Of a stretch of 64,000 nt of DNA, positions 25,504 to 34,419 are shown piece by piece; position 1 is the stretch's first letter, and each line of letters begins with the position of its first letter. Position numbers and translations under genes: made by a program. The notes beneath the pieces were generated by a model. That model searched no databases, had not been told where the DNA came from, and worked only from the letters and a program-made list of their open reading frames with translations. The DNA comes from Pseudomonas sp. MH9.2 (GTDB taxonomy: Bacteria > Pseudomonadota > Gammaproteobacteria > Pseudomonadales > Pseudomonadaceae): NCBI RefSeq assembly GCF_034353875.1, contig NZ_CP133784.1:3376501-3440500 (forward strand), written 5' to 3'.

Positions 25504-26541
25504 ATGACTTATATCGCTGCCGAAAACCGTTATGAATCCATTCCGTACCGCCGCGTCGGCCGTAGCGGCCTGGTTTTACCGGCCTTGTCCCTTGGGCTGT
25601 GGCACAACTTCGGCGACAGCACGCCGATGGACACTCAGCGTTCACTGCTGCGTACCGCCTTCGATCTGGGCATCAACCACTTCGATTTGGCCAACAACTA
25701 TGGCCCGCCCTATGGCAGCGCCGAGATCAACTTCGGTCGTCTGCTGCGCGAAGACTTCAAGCATTACCGAGATGAGCTGATCATCTCCAGCAAAGCCGGT
25801 TGGGACATGTGGCCGGGGCCTTATGGTCAGGGCGGCGGCTCGCGCAAATACGTGCTGGCCAGCCTCGATCAGAGCTTGCAGCGCATGGGCCTCGATTACG
25901 TCGATATCTTTTATTCGCACCGTTTCGACCCGCTGACCCCGCTGGAAGAAACCGCCAGCGCCCTGGCCACCGCCGTGCAGCAAGGCAAGGCCCTGTACAT
26001 CGGCATCTCGTCTTATTCCGGGTCGAAAACCCGCGAAATGGCGGCGTTGCTCAACGAATGGAAAGTGCCGCTGCTGATTCATCAACCGGCTTACAACCTG
26101 CTCAACCGCTGGGTCGAAAAAGACCTGTTGGACGCCACCGAAGAACTCGGCGCAGGAGTGATCGCCTTTACGGCACTGGCGCAAGGTTTGTTGACCGACA
26201 AATACCTGAATGGCGTGCCGAAGGATTCGCGGGTCAATCGCCCGGGCGGTGGGTCATTGCAGGCGTCGCACCTGTCCGAGAGCAACATCGCTCACGTGCG
26301 TGCCCTCAATGAAATCGCCCAGCGTCGTGGCCAGAGCCTGGCGCAAATGGCGCTGGCCTGGACCCTGCGTGATCCACGCGTGACCTCGGCGTTGATCGGC
26401 GCCAGTCACCCAGAGCAAATCATCGAAAACGTCGGGGCCTTGAAAAACCTGTCGTTCAGCAGCGAAGAGCTGGCCGAAATCGACCGCTTCGCAGTTGAAG
26501 GCGGGATCAATCTTTGGGAAAAACCGTCGACTGATCAGTAA
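25504..26541 (+). CDS. gpr: Aldo-keto reductase, YghZ/Gpr type
   Basis: NADPH-dependent aldo-keto reductase, 345 residues, close to E. coli YghZ (L-glyceraldehyde 3-phosphate reductase). The catalytic Tyr is in DLANNYGPPYGSAE, with Asp and Lys nearby (SSKAGWDMWPGPYGQGGG) and His in YSHRFDP. The C-terminal RDPRVTSALIGASHPEQI is the cofactor-binding end. It probably detoxifies aldehydes such as methylglyoxal. The AGAGAGGA site before the ATG fits. It is a single gene. Confidence 0.88.
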   Translation: MTYIAAENRYESIPYRRVGRSGLVLPALSLGLWHNFGDSTPMDTQRSLLRTAFDLGINHFDLANNYGPPYGSAEINFGRLLREDFKHYRDELIISSKAGWDMWPGPYGQGGGSRKYVLASLDQSLQRMGLDYVDIFYSHRFDPLTPLEETASALATAVQQGKALYIGISSYSGSKTREMAALLNEWKVPLLIHQPAYNLLNRWVEKDLLDATEELGAGVIAFTALAQGLLTDKYLNGVPKDSRVNRPGGGSLQASHLSESNIAHVRALNEIAQRRGQSLAQMALAWTLRDPRVTSALIGASHPEQIIENVGALKNLSFSSEELAEIDRFAVEGGINLWEKPSTDQ

Positions 26542-26918
26542 TTGACAGCGCTACTATAGGAGTCTGTGCCTGACGCATATTTTTAACTGTGGGAGACTTT
26601 ACGACCAGGTTTGCCAAGGACGGCGCTCCACGATAAGGTTTCAGGACTTGTTGGGGTTTCACCAAGAGGTGTTGGCTTGTTTCTATCTTCGCTCTTACAC
26701 GATGCATTCTTTATCGGCGCTTTGGTGGAAGGGGTGGGGCGAGGTCTCCCACGGTCTGTACTGTCTCATCAGTCAGAAGCGAACTGTTCGTCCCACCACC
26801 CCTTCAAGTCCTACCATACAAGCGAATGAATTCGCTCCCACATGGGTCCTTTAGTACACCAAATCTGTGGGAGCTGGCTTGCCTGCGAAGGGTTTGATGC
26901 GCTTTGTCAGACAGGCCG
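26542..26918. other. Intergenic stretch with REP-type sequence
   Basis: 377 bp between convergent genes. Its right third holds a REP-type element (26822-26891). The left part has no ORF with a ribosome site. GGTTTCAGGACTTGTTGGGG and other purine-rich patches look like decayed sequence, and I see no clear terminator for the aldo-keto reductase gene. Confidence 0.5.
26822..26891. repeat. REP-type element
   Basis: GCGAATGAATTCGCTCCCAC (26822-26841) faces CTGTGGGAGCTGGCTTGCCT (from 26865), a REP core followed by GCGAAGG. The arms pair at CTCCCACA/TGTGGGAG. This is the GTGGGAGC-TGGCTTGCCTGCGA family of fluorescens-group Pseudomonas. Confidence 0.8.
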
Positions 26919-27098
26919 CTATAACGCAATCTCTGGTCTCTCACGCTCAAACGGGTAATACACCGGCCCGAGTTTCGCTCGCCACGCCACGGCCATGAAC
27001 CTTGGCACCTCACTTCTCGGATTTGCGGGTAATTGCCCTGGATTGATCGGTGGCGTCCATTTAACGGTAAAGAATGGCGTGCTGCTGATCAGGCTCAT
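26919..27098 (-). CDS. 59-residue protein translationally coupled to the amidase
   Basis: Small gene whose ATG (27096-27098) overlaps the amidase TGA by 4 bp (ATGA). GAGGGGG lies about 5 bases before it, within the amidase end. The protein starts MSLISSTPFFTVKWTPPI and ends RPEIAL; it is rich in Pro and aromatic residues and has no signal peptide or membrane helix that I see. The overlap with a good ribosome site argues that it is real. Function is unknown; a partner or assembly factor of the amidase is one idea. Confidence 0.6.
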   Translation of the reverse strand: MSLISSTPFFTVKWTPPINPGQLPANPRSEVPRFMAVAWRAKLGPVYYPFERERPEIAL

Positions 27099-28858
27099 GA
27101 GCGCCCCCTCTGCATGATAATCGGATCGGTCGAGGTTTCTGGTGTCACAGGCTGCACGCGCGGAATGTGCGGCGGCCGTTTCGTGTCAGGGCCGAATGTG
27201 GGGTCTGGCGGCACCGCATTATGGTATTCCGGAAATCGATCCTGAAAATCTATGGCAGCTTGAATGATCATCGCTTCGTTGAAGCGTGTTCCCCAGAATG
27301 CTGCAGTGATCGGCAATTGCGCGGGTAGACCGGTCCGCCCATATCCTATGGGAAATGTCAGCATGGGCCAACCTTGTAAGTTAGGCACGTCGTAGTGTGA
27401 ACGTTGGTTCGGCAGCCTTTCGCTGCCATCAAAGCGCCTGCCGATGTGAGCACCCAATGGCATGACCAGCATAAAGTCCACGGCGTAATCATCAAGCGCC
27501 TGTTGGAGAAGCGCTTGCTCTCGTCGGCGCCGTTCCTCAGCTTCCGTTCTCATGGCAGAGGTGATGTAGCTCGCAGAGGTATTGGTCGCGGGGTGGTAAT
27601 GCCCAAGTAACTCGGTCCGGTACTCGGCTGGCAGGTCCTGCGCAAATTCCGCAACCGACTGCCAGTGTCGACAGTCGAGTCCGTTACTCCAGAAAACTGC
27701 TTTGAATGGCGTGATGGGTTCTAGGTCCGGCAGTAACCCTAACTCGTGAGAGTGGGTGAAAGGTGCATTGTCGGGAATCTGTAGATCCAGGCCCGGGAAT
27801 TCAACGACAGTGGCACCCAGGTCCCGTAGTTGCCCCTTAAAGCGATCGAACGCTAGCTTGTAGTCGGGGTCGTAGGTGTCGGCGGGAGGAACGGAGATGG
27901 AGTTCATCCAGTCCGTTTGAGGCACCCCAATGGTCAGCCCGCGCAGAGGCAAAAGGCCCTCTCTGGCGGTCGTTGGCAGCAGGTTTGGCGGGATCGGTGC
28001 CGACAGGGTATGGGGATCGTTGAGCTGATCGATCCCCGAGATGAGTGACAAAATCAGTGAGGCATCGCGAACCGACCGGCACATCGGACCTATCACATCA
28101 AGGCCGTTACTTGCGGGCATCAGACCGGCTACGGATACCAGCCCAAGAGATGGTTTGATCGCGCTGGCTCCGTTGCACGCTGCGGGGATGATCATCGAGC
28201 CGCCGGTTTCCTCGCCCAGCGACGCCGCGCAAAGGCGGGCCACTGGCGCGACCCCTGAGCCTTGGCTGGATCCGCCGGGTGCTCGCGCCGGGTCCCAGGC
28301 ATTTCCAGCAAAAGTCCCCGTTGTATCGCCCGAGTAAGCCGAACACGTATTGTGCCCGACCAACACCGCACCTTGTGCCCGAAGCTTGGTCACACAGGTA
28401 GCATCCTGAAGCGCAATATTGCTGCTGAATGCCGCAGTGCCGTTTGTACTCTTTCGGTCTTGTATGCCGATTGAATCTTTCACTCCCATCGCAATACCAC
28501 ACAGTGGTGGTGCCGGGCCGCGTTCGTCGTTGGGATTGCTTAGCCATTCATCGGCCAGTCTGGCTTGTTCCTGGGCCTCTATCAGATCGATGCGCACGAA
28601 GGCGTTGTAGCCGCCGTTTTCATCATAGGTTTCGAAGGTGCCGTTGAATTGGCTGATTCTATTCAGGTAGGCGAGGAGCACTTGTTCTGCGGTCAACTTA
28701 TTCGGATTGCCCTCGCGGAACAACGCAGACATTTCGACGACTTCATAGTCGACGATTCGGTCGCGTTTTTTGATTGAGGAACCACGGGGGAGCGCTGCGA
28801 GAAGGCGGGCATTGAGTGCCTGCTCTTCGGGGGTAAATGCAAAAGTCGGTTTTTCCAT
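27095..28858 (-). CDS. Amidase-signature family hydrolase
   Basis: Large amidase, 587 residues. The amidase-signature triad is Lys in IAMGVKDSIG, the cis-Ser in GGSSQGSG, and the nucleophile Ser in GEETGGSMIIPA. The usual GSDTGGSIR form is slightly altered but intact. The N-terminal about 90 residues and a long insertion before the C-terminus make it longer than the 460-500 residue average. AAGGAGA precedes the ATG at 28858. It would hydrolyse an amide to acid and ammonia; the substrate is unknown. It lies next to the ntrBC nitrogen-control genes and is coupled to a 59-residue gene. Confidence 0.85.
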   Translation of the reverse strand: MEKPTFAFTPEEQALNARLLAALPRGSSIKKRDRIVDYEVVEMSALFREGNPNKLTAEQVLLAYLNRISQFNGTFETYDENGGYNAFVRIDLIEAQEQARLADEWLSNPNDERGPAPPLCGIAMGVKDSIGIQDRKSTNGTAAFSSNIALQDATCVTKLRAQGAVLVGHNTCSAYSGDTTGTFAGNAWDPARAPGGSSQGSGVAPVARLCAASLGEETGGSMIIPAACNGASAIKPSLGLVSVAGLMPASNGLDVIGPMCRSVRDASLILSLISGIDQLNDPHTLSAPIPPNLLPTTAREGLLPLRGLTIGVPQTDWMNSISVPPADTYDPDYKLAFDRFKGQLRDLGATVVEFPGLDLQIPDNAPFTHSHELGLLPDLEPITPFKAVFWSNGLDCRHWQSVAEFAQDLPAEYRTELLGHYHPATNTSASYITSAMRTEAEERRRREQALLQQALDDYAVDFMLVMPLGAHIGRRFDGSERLPNQRSHYDVPNLQGWPMLTFPIGYGRTGLPAQLPITAAFWGTRFNEAMIIQAAIDFQDRFPEYHNAVPPDPTFGPDTKRPPHIPRVQPVTPETSTDPIIMQRGRS

Positions 28859-29053
28859 GACGGCTATCTCCTTGATGACCTCAGGATCGAGGTCATTTTT
28901 GGAGCTAACCAGTGAAAGACAGATCTGTAAACCCTGTCAGAAATGACAGGTCATGGCAGCCGAATAGTCTGCGTAGGGGCAAACAATCGCATTTCCCTGT
29001 GCAGACAGGTCTTCCCGTGAGCGATCTGGAATCAACCAAAGCGCAAAAAGATC

Positions 29054-30487
29054 TTAGGCGTCGTCGCCTTCGTCTTCGTCGCCGTCGATTTTCATCCCCA
29101 ATTCCTTGATCTTGCGCGTCAAGGTATTGCGGCCCCAGCCCAGCAACACGGCGGCATCGCGGCGGCGGCCAGCGGTGTGCTTGAGGGCGGTTTCGATCAT
29201 GATCCGCTCGAACGTCGGAACCGCACTGTCGAGCAGACTGGACTGCCCGCGTGCCAGCGCCTGATCGGCCCATTGGCGCAGCGCATGTTCCCAGTTGGTA
29301 ACCGGTGCGGCGTCATGCGGCAGGCTAAGCAGTTCTGGTGGCAGGTCGCTGATGTGCACCTCGCGACCTGAGGCCATGACGGTGATCCAGCGGCAGGTGT
29401 TTTCCAGCTGACGGACGTTGCCCGGCCATGGCAGGTGCTTGAGGTATTCCTCGGTTTCGGCTTTGAGCAGTTTCGGCTCGACCGACAACTCTTGCGCGGC
29501 ACGGGCGAGGAAGTGCTTGGCCAGGGTCGGAATGTCTTCGCGACGGTCGGACATCCGTGGAATGTGGATGCGAATCACGTTGAGGCGGTGGAACAAGTCC
29601 TCACGGAATTTACCCGCTTGCACCAGGGTTTCCAGATTCTGGTGAGTCGCGGCAATGATGCGTACATCGACCTTGACCGGGGTATGCCCACCGACACGGT
29701 AGAACTCGCCATCAGCCAGTACCCGCAGCAAGCGCGTCTGGGTATCTGCCGGCATATCGCCGATTTCATCAAGGAACAGGGTGCCGCCGTCCGCTTGTTC
29801 GAAACGGCCGCGACGCAGGTTGGCCGCGCCGGTAAAGGCGCCTTTTTCGTGGCCGAACAGCTCGGACTCCATCAAGTCCTTAGGAATCGCTGCCATGTTC
29901 AATGCAATGAACGGCGATGCGGCTCGGGGGCTGTGGCGGTGCAACGCATGGGCGACCAGTTCTTTACCGGTGCCGGACTCGCCGTTGATCAGTACGGTGA
30001 TGTTGGAATGGCTCAGGCGCCCGATGGCGCGAAACACTTCCTGCATCGCCGGGGCTTCGCCGATGATTTCCGGGGTGCGGGTCAGGGCTGGCACGACCTG
30101 CATGCCGTGTTGTTCCTGGGCATGCTGATTGGCGCGTTTGACCAGCGATACGGCCTCATCGACATCAAACGGCTTGGGCAGGTATTCGAACGCACCGCCT
30201 TGATATGACGCCACTGCACTGTCGAGATCTGAATGCGCGGTCATGATGATGACCGGCAAGCGCGGATGCAGTTCGCGGATCCGGGCCAACAACTCCAGGC
30301 CACTGGCGCCCGGCATGCGAATGTCGGAAATGATCACATCAGGCTGCTGGCGGGCCAGGCGACTCATCACCCCGTCGGCGCTGTCGAAGCTTTGGGTGGT
30401 CATGCCTTCTTGTTGCAGGGCTTTTTCCAACACCCAGCGGATAGAACGGTCGTCATCGACGATCCATACAGTTTCACTACGGCTCAT
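29054..30487 (-). CDS. glnG: Nitrogen regulator NtrC (GlnG)
   Basis: Response regulator and sigma-54 activator, 477 residues. The receiver domain has the acidic pocket Asp11-Asp12 and the phospho-acceptor Asp55 (IISDIRMPG). AAA+ domain: GESGTGKE, GAFTGA in EKGAFTGAANLR, Walker B GTLFLDEIGDMP. The C-terminal HTH is RRRDAAVLLGWGRNTLTRKIKELGM (split). It activates glnA and other nitrogen genes when phosphorylated by NtrB. It overlaps ntrB by 4 bp. Confidence 0.97.
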   Translation of the reverse strand: MSRSETVWIVDDDRSIRWVLEKALQQEGMTTQSFDSADGVMSRLARQQPDVIISDIRMPGASGLELLARIRELHPRLPVIIMTAHSDLDSAVASYQGGAFEYLPKPFDVDEAVSLVKRANQHAQEQHGMQVVPALTRTPEIIGEAPAMQEVFRAIGRLSHSNITVLINGESGTGKELVAHALHRHSPRAASPFIALNMAAIPKDLMESELFGHEKGAFTGAANLRRGRFEQADGGTLFLDEIGDMPADTQTRLLRVLADGEFYRVGGHTPVKVDVRIIAATHQNLETLVQAGKFREDLFHRLNVIRIHIPRMSDRREDIPTLAKHFLARAAQELSVEPKLLKAETEEYLKHLPWPGNVRQLENTCRWITVMASGREVHISDLPPELLSLPHDAAPVTNWEHALRQWADQALARGQSSLLDSAVPTFERIMIETALKHTAGRRRDAAVLLGWGRNTLTRKIKELGMKIDGDEDEGDDA

Positions 30488-31569
30488 GTCGACGCGGCTC
30501 CTTGTTCTAGCGGCAGGAAGATCGAGAAGGTGGTGTGGCCAGGATGGCTGTCACACTCGATCAGTCCCTGATGCTGACTGATGATGTTCTGGGTAATCGC
30601 GAGGCCGAGCCCGGTGCCATCCGGTCGGCCGCTGACCATGGGGTAAAAAATGGTTTCCTGAAGCTCGGCCGGAACGCCCGGACCGTTGTCGATGATTTCA
30701 ATCTTGCACACCAGACGGTGGCGGACGTGGCCGATGGTGAACTGGCGCAAGGCGCGGGTACGCATGCTGATCCGGCCCAGACGCAACTCGTTCTGACTGC
30801 TGATGGCCTGCATGGCGTTGCGCACGATATTGAGGACGGCCTGGATCATTTGCTCGCGGTCGATCAACACGTCTGGAATGCTCGGGTCGTAATCGCGCAC
30901 CAAGGTGATGCAGCCTTGGCTTTCGGCGTCGACCAGGCTGCACACGCGCTCGAGCACTTCGTGCACGTTGGTCATTGCCAGCGAAGGCAGCTTGTTGGAA
31001 CCCAGCATGCGGTCGACCAGATTACGCAGGCGGTCGGCCTCTTCGATGATGACGTTGGTGTAATCCTTGAGGCTCTCTTCAGGCAGCTCCCGGGCCAGCA
31101 GTTGGGCGGCACCGCGAATCCCGCCGAGCGGGTTCTTGATTTCGTGGGCCAGGCCGCGCACCAGCATTTTGGTGGTTTCCTGCTTGGACAGCTGAGCCTC
31201 TTCCTTGGTAATCCGCAGCAAGCGATCACGTGGGTGGACCTCCAGCAGGAGCAGGGTTTCGCCTCCGCTGAGGATCGGGGTGACGGCGTAGTCGACGGTC
31301 AAGGTCTGCCCGGTCAACGCGGTGAGCATCGCTTCGCGCTTAGTGAACGGGTGAGCCTGTTCGACAGCCTGACGCAGCGAGCTCAGTGCTTCAGCCGATT
31401 CGGTGAACAGCTCGCTGATGAATTGTCCATGGCTGCGTTGGCCGCTGATGGCCAGCAGCATTTCCGCTGCTGGATTCATGTACTCAAGACGCAGGTTCGA
31501 GTTGAGTAAAATGGTGGCAGTGGTCAGGTTGTCGAGTAAAAGCCGGTGCAGCGCGTCACTGATAGTCAT
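30484..31569 (-). CDS. glnL: Nitrogen sensor kinase NtrB (GlnL)
   Basis: Histidine kinase, 361 residues from the ATG at 31569. N-terminal PAS domain (LTTATILLNSNLRLEYMNPA), then the H box with phospho-His142 (GLAHEIKNPLGG), and ATPase boxes EIIDNGPGVP and GTGLGLAITQNII. No membrane segment, so it is cytosolic. It phosphorylates or dephosphorylates NtrC under PII (GlnB/GlnK) control. Upstream in-frame starts reach 31602 but add a non-family tail. ntrBC lie downstream of glnA, as usual in Pseudomonas, but with four other genes between. Confidence 0.96.
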   Translation of the reverse strand: MTISDALHRLLLDNLTTATILLNSNLRLEYMNPAAEMLLAISGQRSHGQFISELFTESAEALSSLRQAVEQAHPFTKREAMLTALTGQTLTVDYAVTPILSGGETLLLLEVHPRDRLLRITKEEAQLSKQETTKMLVRGLAHEIKNPLGGIRGAAQLLARELPEESLKDYTNVIIEEADRLRNLVDRMLGSNKLPSLAMTNVHEVLERVCSLVDAESQGCITLVRDYDPSIPDVLIDREQMIQAVLNIVRNAMQAISSQNELRLGRISMRTRALRQFTIGHVRHRLVCKIEIIDNGPGVPAELQETIFYPMVSGRPDGTGLGLAITQNIISQHQGLIECDSHPGHTTFSIFLPLEQGAAST

Positions 31570-31862
31570 TACTTGTCGTTGACCTCTTTTGGCACATTGC
31601 AACCCCAGGCGGGCCCGGATCGCAGGCGCTGGTTGGTCTTCGCCAGCATGGGTTTAGCCGCTGATACGGTACTGATAGTACGAATCTGCAAAAACCAAAC
31701 CAAGGCTCCGAAAAGAAGCGCCAAACCCGCAAAATCGGGCTTTTTTCGGACATTGGGTCGTTAGAGGCTGCTCTCCGCCAGGATTTTCGAACCAAAATGG
31801 GTGGCTTCGTCGATCACGCTGCAAGCTATCGCACCAATATAGTGCCTGACGCTGTTGAGTGG

Positions 31863-32504
31863 TCAGAAGAAAGGCAGGAGGCTGCTTTTTTTCTCCGCAG
31901 GCTTATCGGCAAGGGCGCATTCGGGGCGTACACCGTAATCCGCTTCCTTGCACGGCTGCGCCAGACGTTTTTGCGCCAGGGTGATGCGCAACATATGGAA
32001 GGGCTGGTTGGGTGTTCGCTCTACGATGCGATCCGTTTCATCCATAATCTCGACGGCCAGCTGGTGTGTCCCGCGATCAATGTTGATCAGTGGGAACACC
32101 GGACTGCGACCTGCTTGCCCGTAGGGTTGGCCGTCGACCAGCAAGCGATACGTGTGACCGTTCTGCAGGGCCGGGTCATTGCTGACGCTGACGATCAGTT
32201 TCCCCGTCATGCTGCGCACCGTTGCATCCGGTTCGGGCACCAGGATCCGCAGGAGTTGGTAGCGGAATATGGGCGCGGGTTTTGTGGGGGCGTGGGCCTT
32301 CTGCACGACGTGCTTGCGTGGCTGGGAGCTCATATTGCTGGGCGGGATCTCGACGCGATGCGCGTTGCCAGGGTGCGCCTGGTCAGTGAACACCCGGTTG
32401 CCTTGCGGATCGACGTAGGTATAGACGTCGGCAACCGCTGGTAATGCGAACAAAATCAGGCATAGCAGCAACAGGCTGCGCACGGGGTTTGATCGGGAAG
32501 GCAT
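31863..32504 (-). CDS. DUF4124-domain exported protein
   Basis: 213 residues with a signal peptide (about 1-25, ends ALPAVA). The mature start VYTYVDPQGNRVFTDQAHPGN is the DUF4124 signature. The rest of the protein (about 80-170) is a beta-rich region homologous to its neighbour: ATVRSMTGKLIVSVS, DGQPYGQ, INIDRGTHQLAVEIMD and TITLAQ-like ends are shared. Function of DUF4124 is unknown; it is periplasmic or envelope-associated. It follows the paralogue by one base. Confidence 0.85.
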   Translation of the reverse strand: MPSRSNPVRSLLLLCLILFALPAVADVYTYVDPQGNRVFTDQAHPGNAHRVEIPPSNMSSQPRKHVVQKAHAPTKPAPIFRYQLLRILVPEPDATVRSMTGKLIVSVSNDPALQNGHTYRLLVDGQPYGQAGRSPVFPLINIDRGTHQLAVEIMDETDRIVERTPNQPFHMLRITLAQKRLAQPCKEADYGVRPECALADKPAEKKSSLLPFF

Positions 32505-32505
32505 C

Positions 32506-33030
32506 TTAAGGTTTACCGAGATGGACGCGCTGCACGCTGATCGTGACGGTCGGGCTTTGCTGGATGATCTGTTGGTCGTTTATCACGCGGACCGCGAGGC
32601 TGTGCTCCCCCCGGTCAAGGTTCACTACCTGGAGCCTCGGGACGTTGCTGGGTTGTCCGTAAGCGTTACCGTCGAGCACCAGTTGCAAGAGATGCCCGGG
32701 TTGCAGGCGTGGTTGCAGCTGGACGCCAATCGTGAATGTTCCGTTGTTGGCGCGCAGCGCTTCATCGGTCGGCAGGTCACTCAGCGTCAGCACGCCATAG
32801 GCGTCGGATGACTGACCCTGATTGGCGCTGGAGGGCGCGTTGTTTTGCTGAGCGGCAGGCTTCTTGGTATCGACACTGTTCAGTGGCGGCAACTGCACGG
32901 TTTCGCTTGGTGTGCCGTTGGGTGGTTGATTGCTGTAGGCGGGATTGCCATTGGCGTCGGTGTATTTATAAATCTGCGCCGCAGCGGGCAAGGCGATCGA
33001 CAGCAGCAGAAATATAAGGCTTCGATGCAT
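32506..33030 (-). CDS. DUF4124-domain exported protein (paralogue)
   Basis: 174 residues from the ATG at 33030, signal peptide ending PAAAQ. DUF4124 block IYKYTDANGNPAYSNQPPNG. The C-terminal part (TLSDLPTDEALRANNGTFTIGVQLQPRL, DGNAYGQP, VNLDRGEHSLAVRVINDQQI) is the same module as in the adjacent gene, so the pair arose by duplication. These two genes sit between glnA and ntrBC on the same strand, and may be in their transcript. Confidence 0.85.
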   Translation of the reverse strand: MHRSLIFLLLSIALPAAAQIYKYTDANGNPAYSNQPPNGTPSETVQLPPLNSVDTKKPAAQQNNAPSSANQGQSSDAYGVLTLSDLPTDEALRANNGTFTIGVQLQPRLQPGHLLQLVLDGNAYGQPSNVPRLQVVNLDRGEHSLAVRVINDQQIIQQSPTVTISVQRVHLGKP

Positions 33031-33059
33031 GGAATCGTCCAATGGCAATAGCGCGGGTT

Positions 33060-33482
33060 TTAGTTGGTAGGCTCTACCGATATCGGCATACCGGGGGTGC
33101 CAGCATAGAACACAATGAGTTCGGTGGGGCTATTGCCACTGAGGCCGCGGTGAACAATGTTATTCATTTCAGGTAAAACCTGTCCGGCTGTCAATGTTAC
33201 GGTTTTATCGCTATCCCGTGCCTGAACGATCAACTCGCCCGAGACTACATAACCGGCCGCCGGCATTGGGTGGGAATGCCAATCGAAGCTGCTGCCGGGT
33301 GCCATGGTTACTTTTCGAACAGTCAGTTCTGGCTGTCCTTGTGGGTATGCAACATAGGGCGTGCCGTCCCAGGACGATGAGCTCTGCAAAAGGATCTTTG
33401 AATCAATGGCTGGCTTCATCTGGGCGTTGGCCGTACCGATGAGAGTCAAGAGGCTTAGGGAGAGCAGGGCTTGTTTGATCAT
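33060..33482 (-). CDS. Exported cupin-domain protein
   Basis: 140 residues, signal peptide about 1-20 (ends GTANA). The single cupin barrel has metal-site residues in FDWHSHPMPAAGYVVSGELIV and a C-terminal NNIVHRGLSGNSPTELIVFYAG. GAGGAAG lies 7 bases before the ATG at 33482. Substrate is unknown; small periplasmic cupins of this look act on or bind small ligands. It seems to have been inserted between glnA and ntrBC. Confidence 0.82.
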   Translation of the reverse strand: MIKQALLSLSLLTLIGTANAQMKPAIDSKILLQSSSSWDGTPYVAYPQGQPELTVRKVTMAPGSSFDWHSHPMPAAGYVVSGELIVQARDSDKTVTLTAGQVLPEMNNIVHRGLSGNSPTELIVFYAGTPGMPISVEPTN

Positions 33483-33677
33483 ATTCAACTTCCTCGGTCT
33501 GCCAGGGCGAAACGCCCTGAGCGCAGCCGAGTAAACGTCATGATCAGGGGCACAAACCAGCCTTCAAGAATTGCAGAAAATGTCGGAAATACGAAGTCAT
33601 GTAATGGAGGCTCAGCGTCGTATTTTCATGCTAAAGCGGGTTCTCCAGACCTGAGGGGCTAGCTGTTAGCAATCTTG

Positions 33678-34262
33678 TCAGCGGGGCTGCTGGGTGATGA
33701 TACAAAGCTCCCCGACTGCACGTCCCAGTGCGATGTCATGGATGGCGTCGTTTGCCTGAAGCTGTCGTTGCTGGTTCAGCCAGGTCGGGCATTGTGGATC
33801 GTGCCGGTAGGGCGTGAAGGCTGCGAAGTTTTGCAGCAATCGAATTTGCAGTCGGTCGAGCTGTGGGCGGACTTGATTGACCAGGTCCGGTCTCGCTGTA
33901 TTCGGCGCCTTGCCTGCCGCGTGCCAATTGGCCAGTAGCGTGTACTGCACCAGCTTGTTCGCCTCGATTTGCGCCGCCAGGAATTGACTGACTTCTTCGG
34001 GATTGAGCTTGTAGGCCGGGGCCAGCTTTGCCGCGTTGGCGATGACCTGTTGTTCGCGCAGGCTGTCCTGGATCGGTTTTCCGCTGTCCCATTTGGTGAG
34101 TGCGACCTGATCGGCGATGCTCAAGCGTTCACTGACGGTCTGGATCAAGGGCGCCAGCGAGTCGGGTGGTTGAGAGGGTGTGGGCGTATTGGCGCAGGCG
34201 CTTATGCTGACTATGGCCGCACATAGAAGAGACAAATGCGGCAGTCGATGTGAATTCGACAT
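33678..34262 (-). CDS. Secreted AroQ-gamma chorismate mutase
   Basis: 194 residues, an exported (*AroQ) chorismate mutase. The N-terminus has a lipoprotein-like signal with a Cys (IVSISAC at about 22), so it may be lipidated. The mutase core is QTVSERLSIADQVALTKWDSG with Lys and RE in IQDSLREQQVI, and Glu/Gln in SQFLAAQIEANKLVQY. It converts chorismate to prephenate outside the cytoplasm; why such an enzyme is exported is not settled in the family. AGAGGT lies 6 bases before the ATG at 34262. Confidence 0.85.
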   Translation of the reverse strand: MSNSHRLPHLSLLCAAIVSISACANTPTPSQPPDSLAPLIQTVSERLSIADQVALTKWDSGKPIQDSLREQQVIANAAKLAPAYKLNPEEVSQFLAAQIEANKLVQYTLLANWHAAGKAPNTARPDLVNQVRPQLDRLQIRLLQNFAAFTPYRHDPQCPTWLNQQRQLQANDAIHDIALGRAVGELCIITQQPR

Positions 34263-34362
34263 GGGTAGACCTCTGGCTGATTCGGCGACCTGATAAAGCC
34301 AGAGAGTTAACGCCACAGGTTGTGCTCAAAGCCAGAAACCAATTGTTAAAAAATATCAGGCA

Positions 34363-34390
34363 TAAAAAAGGCCCCCCGAAGGAGGCCTCT
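34363..34390 (-). terminator. Terminator after glnA
   Basis: On the minus strand AGGCCTCC-TTCG-GGGGGCCT is followed by TTTTTT. It lies about 30 bp after the glnA stop, so glnA is largely transcribed alone; the downstream genes need their own promoter or read-through. Confidence 0.9.
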
Positions 34391-34419
34391 ATTACGTCGA
34401 TGCGGCTGACGTAACTGGA

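Noticed and set aside
31722..31748. CCCG-CAAAAT-CGGG followed by CTTTTTT as a terminator
   Set aside because: The stem is only 4 bp and no plus-strand gene lies upstream. On the minus strand, after the ORF ending at 31863, the T run is poor.
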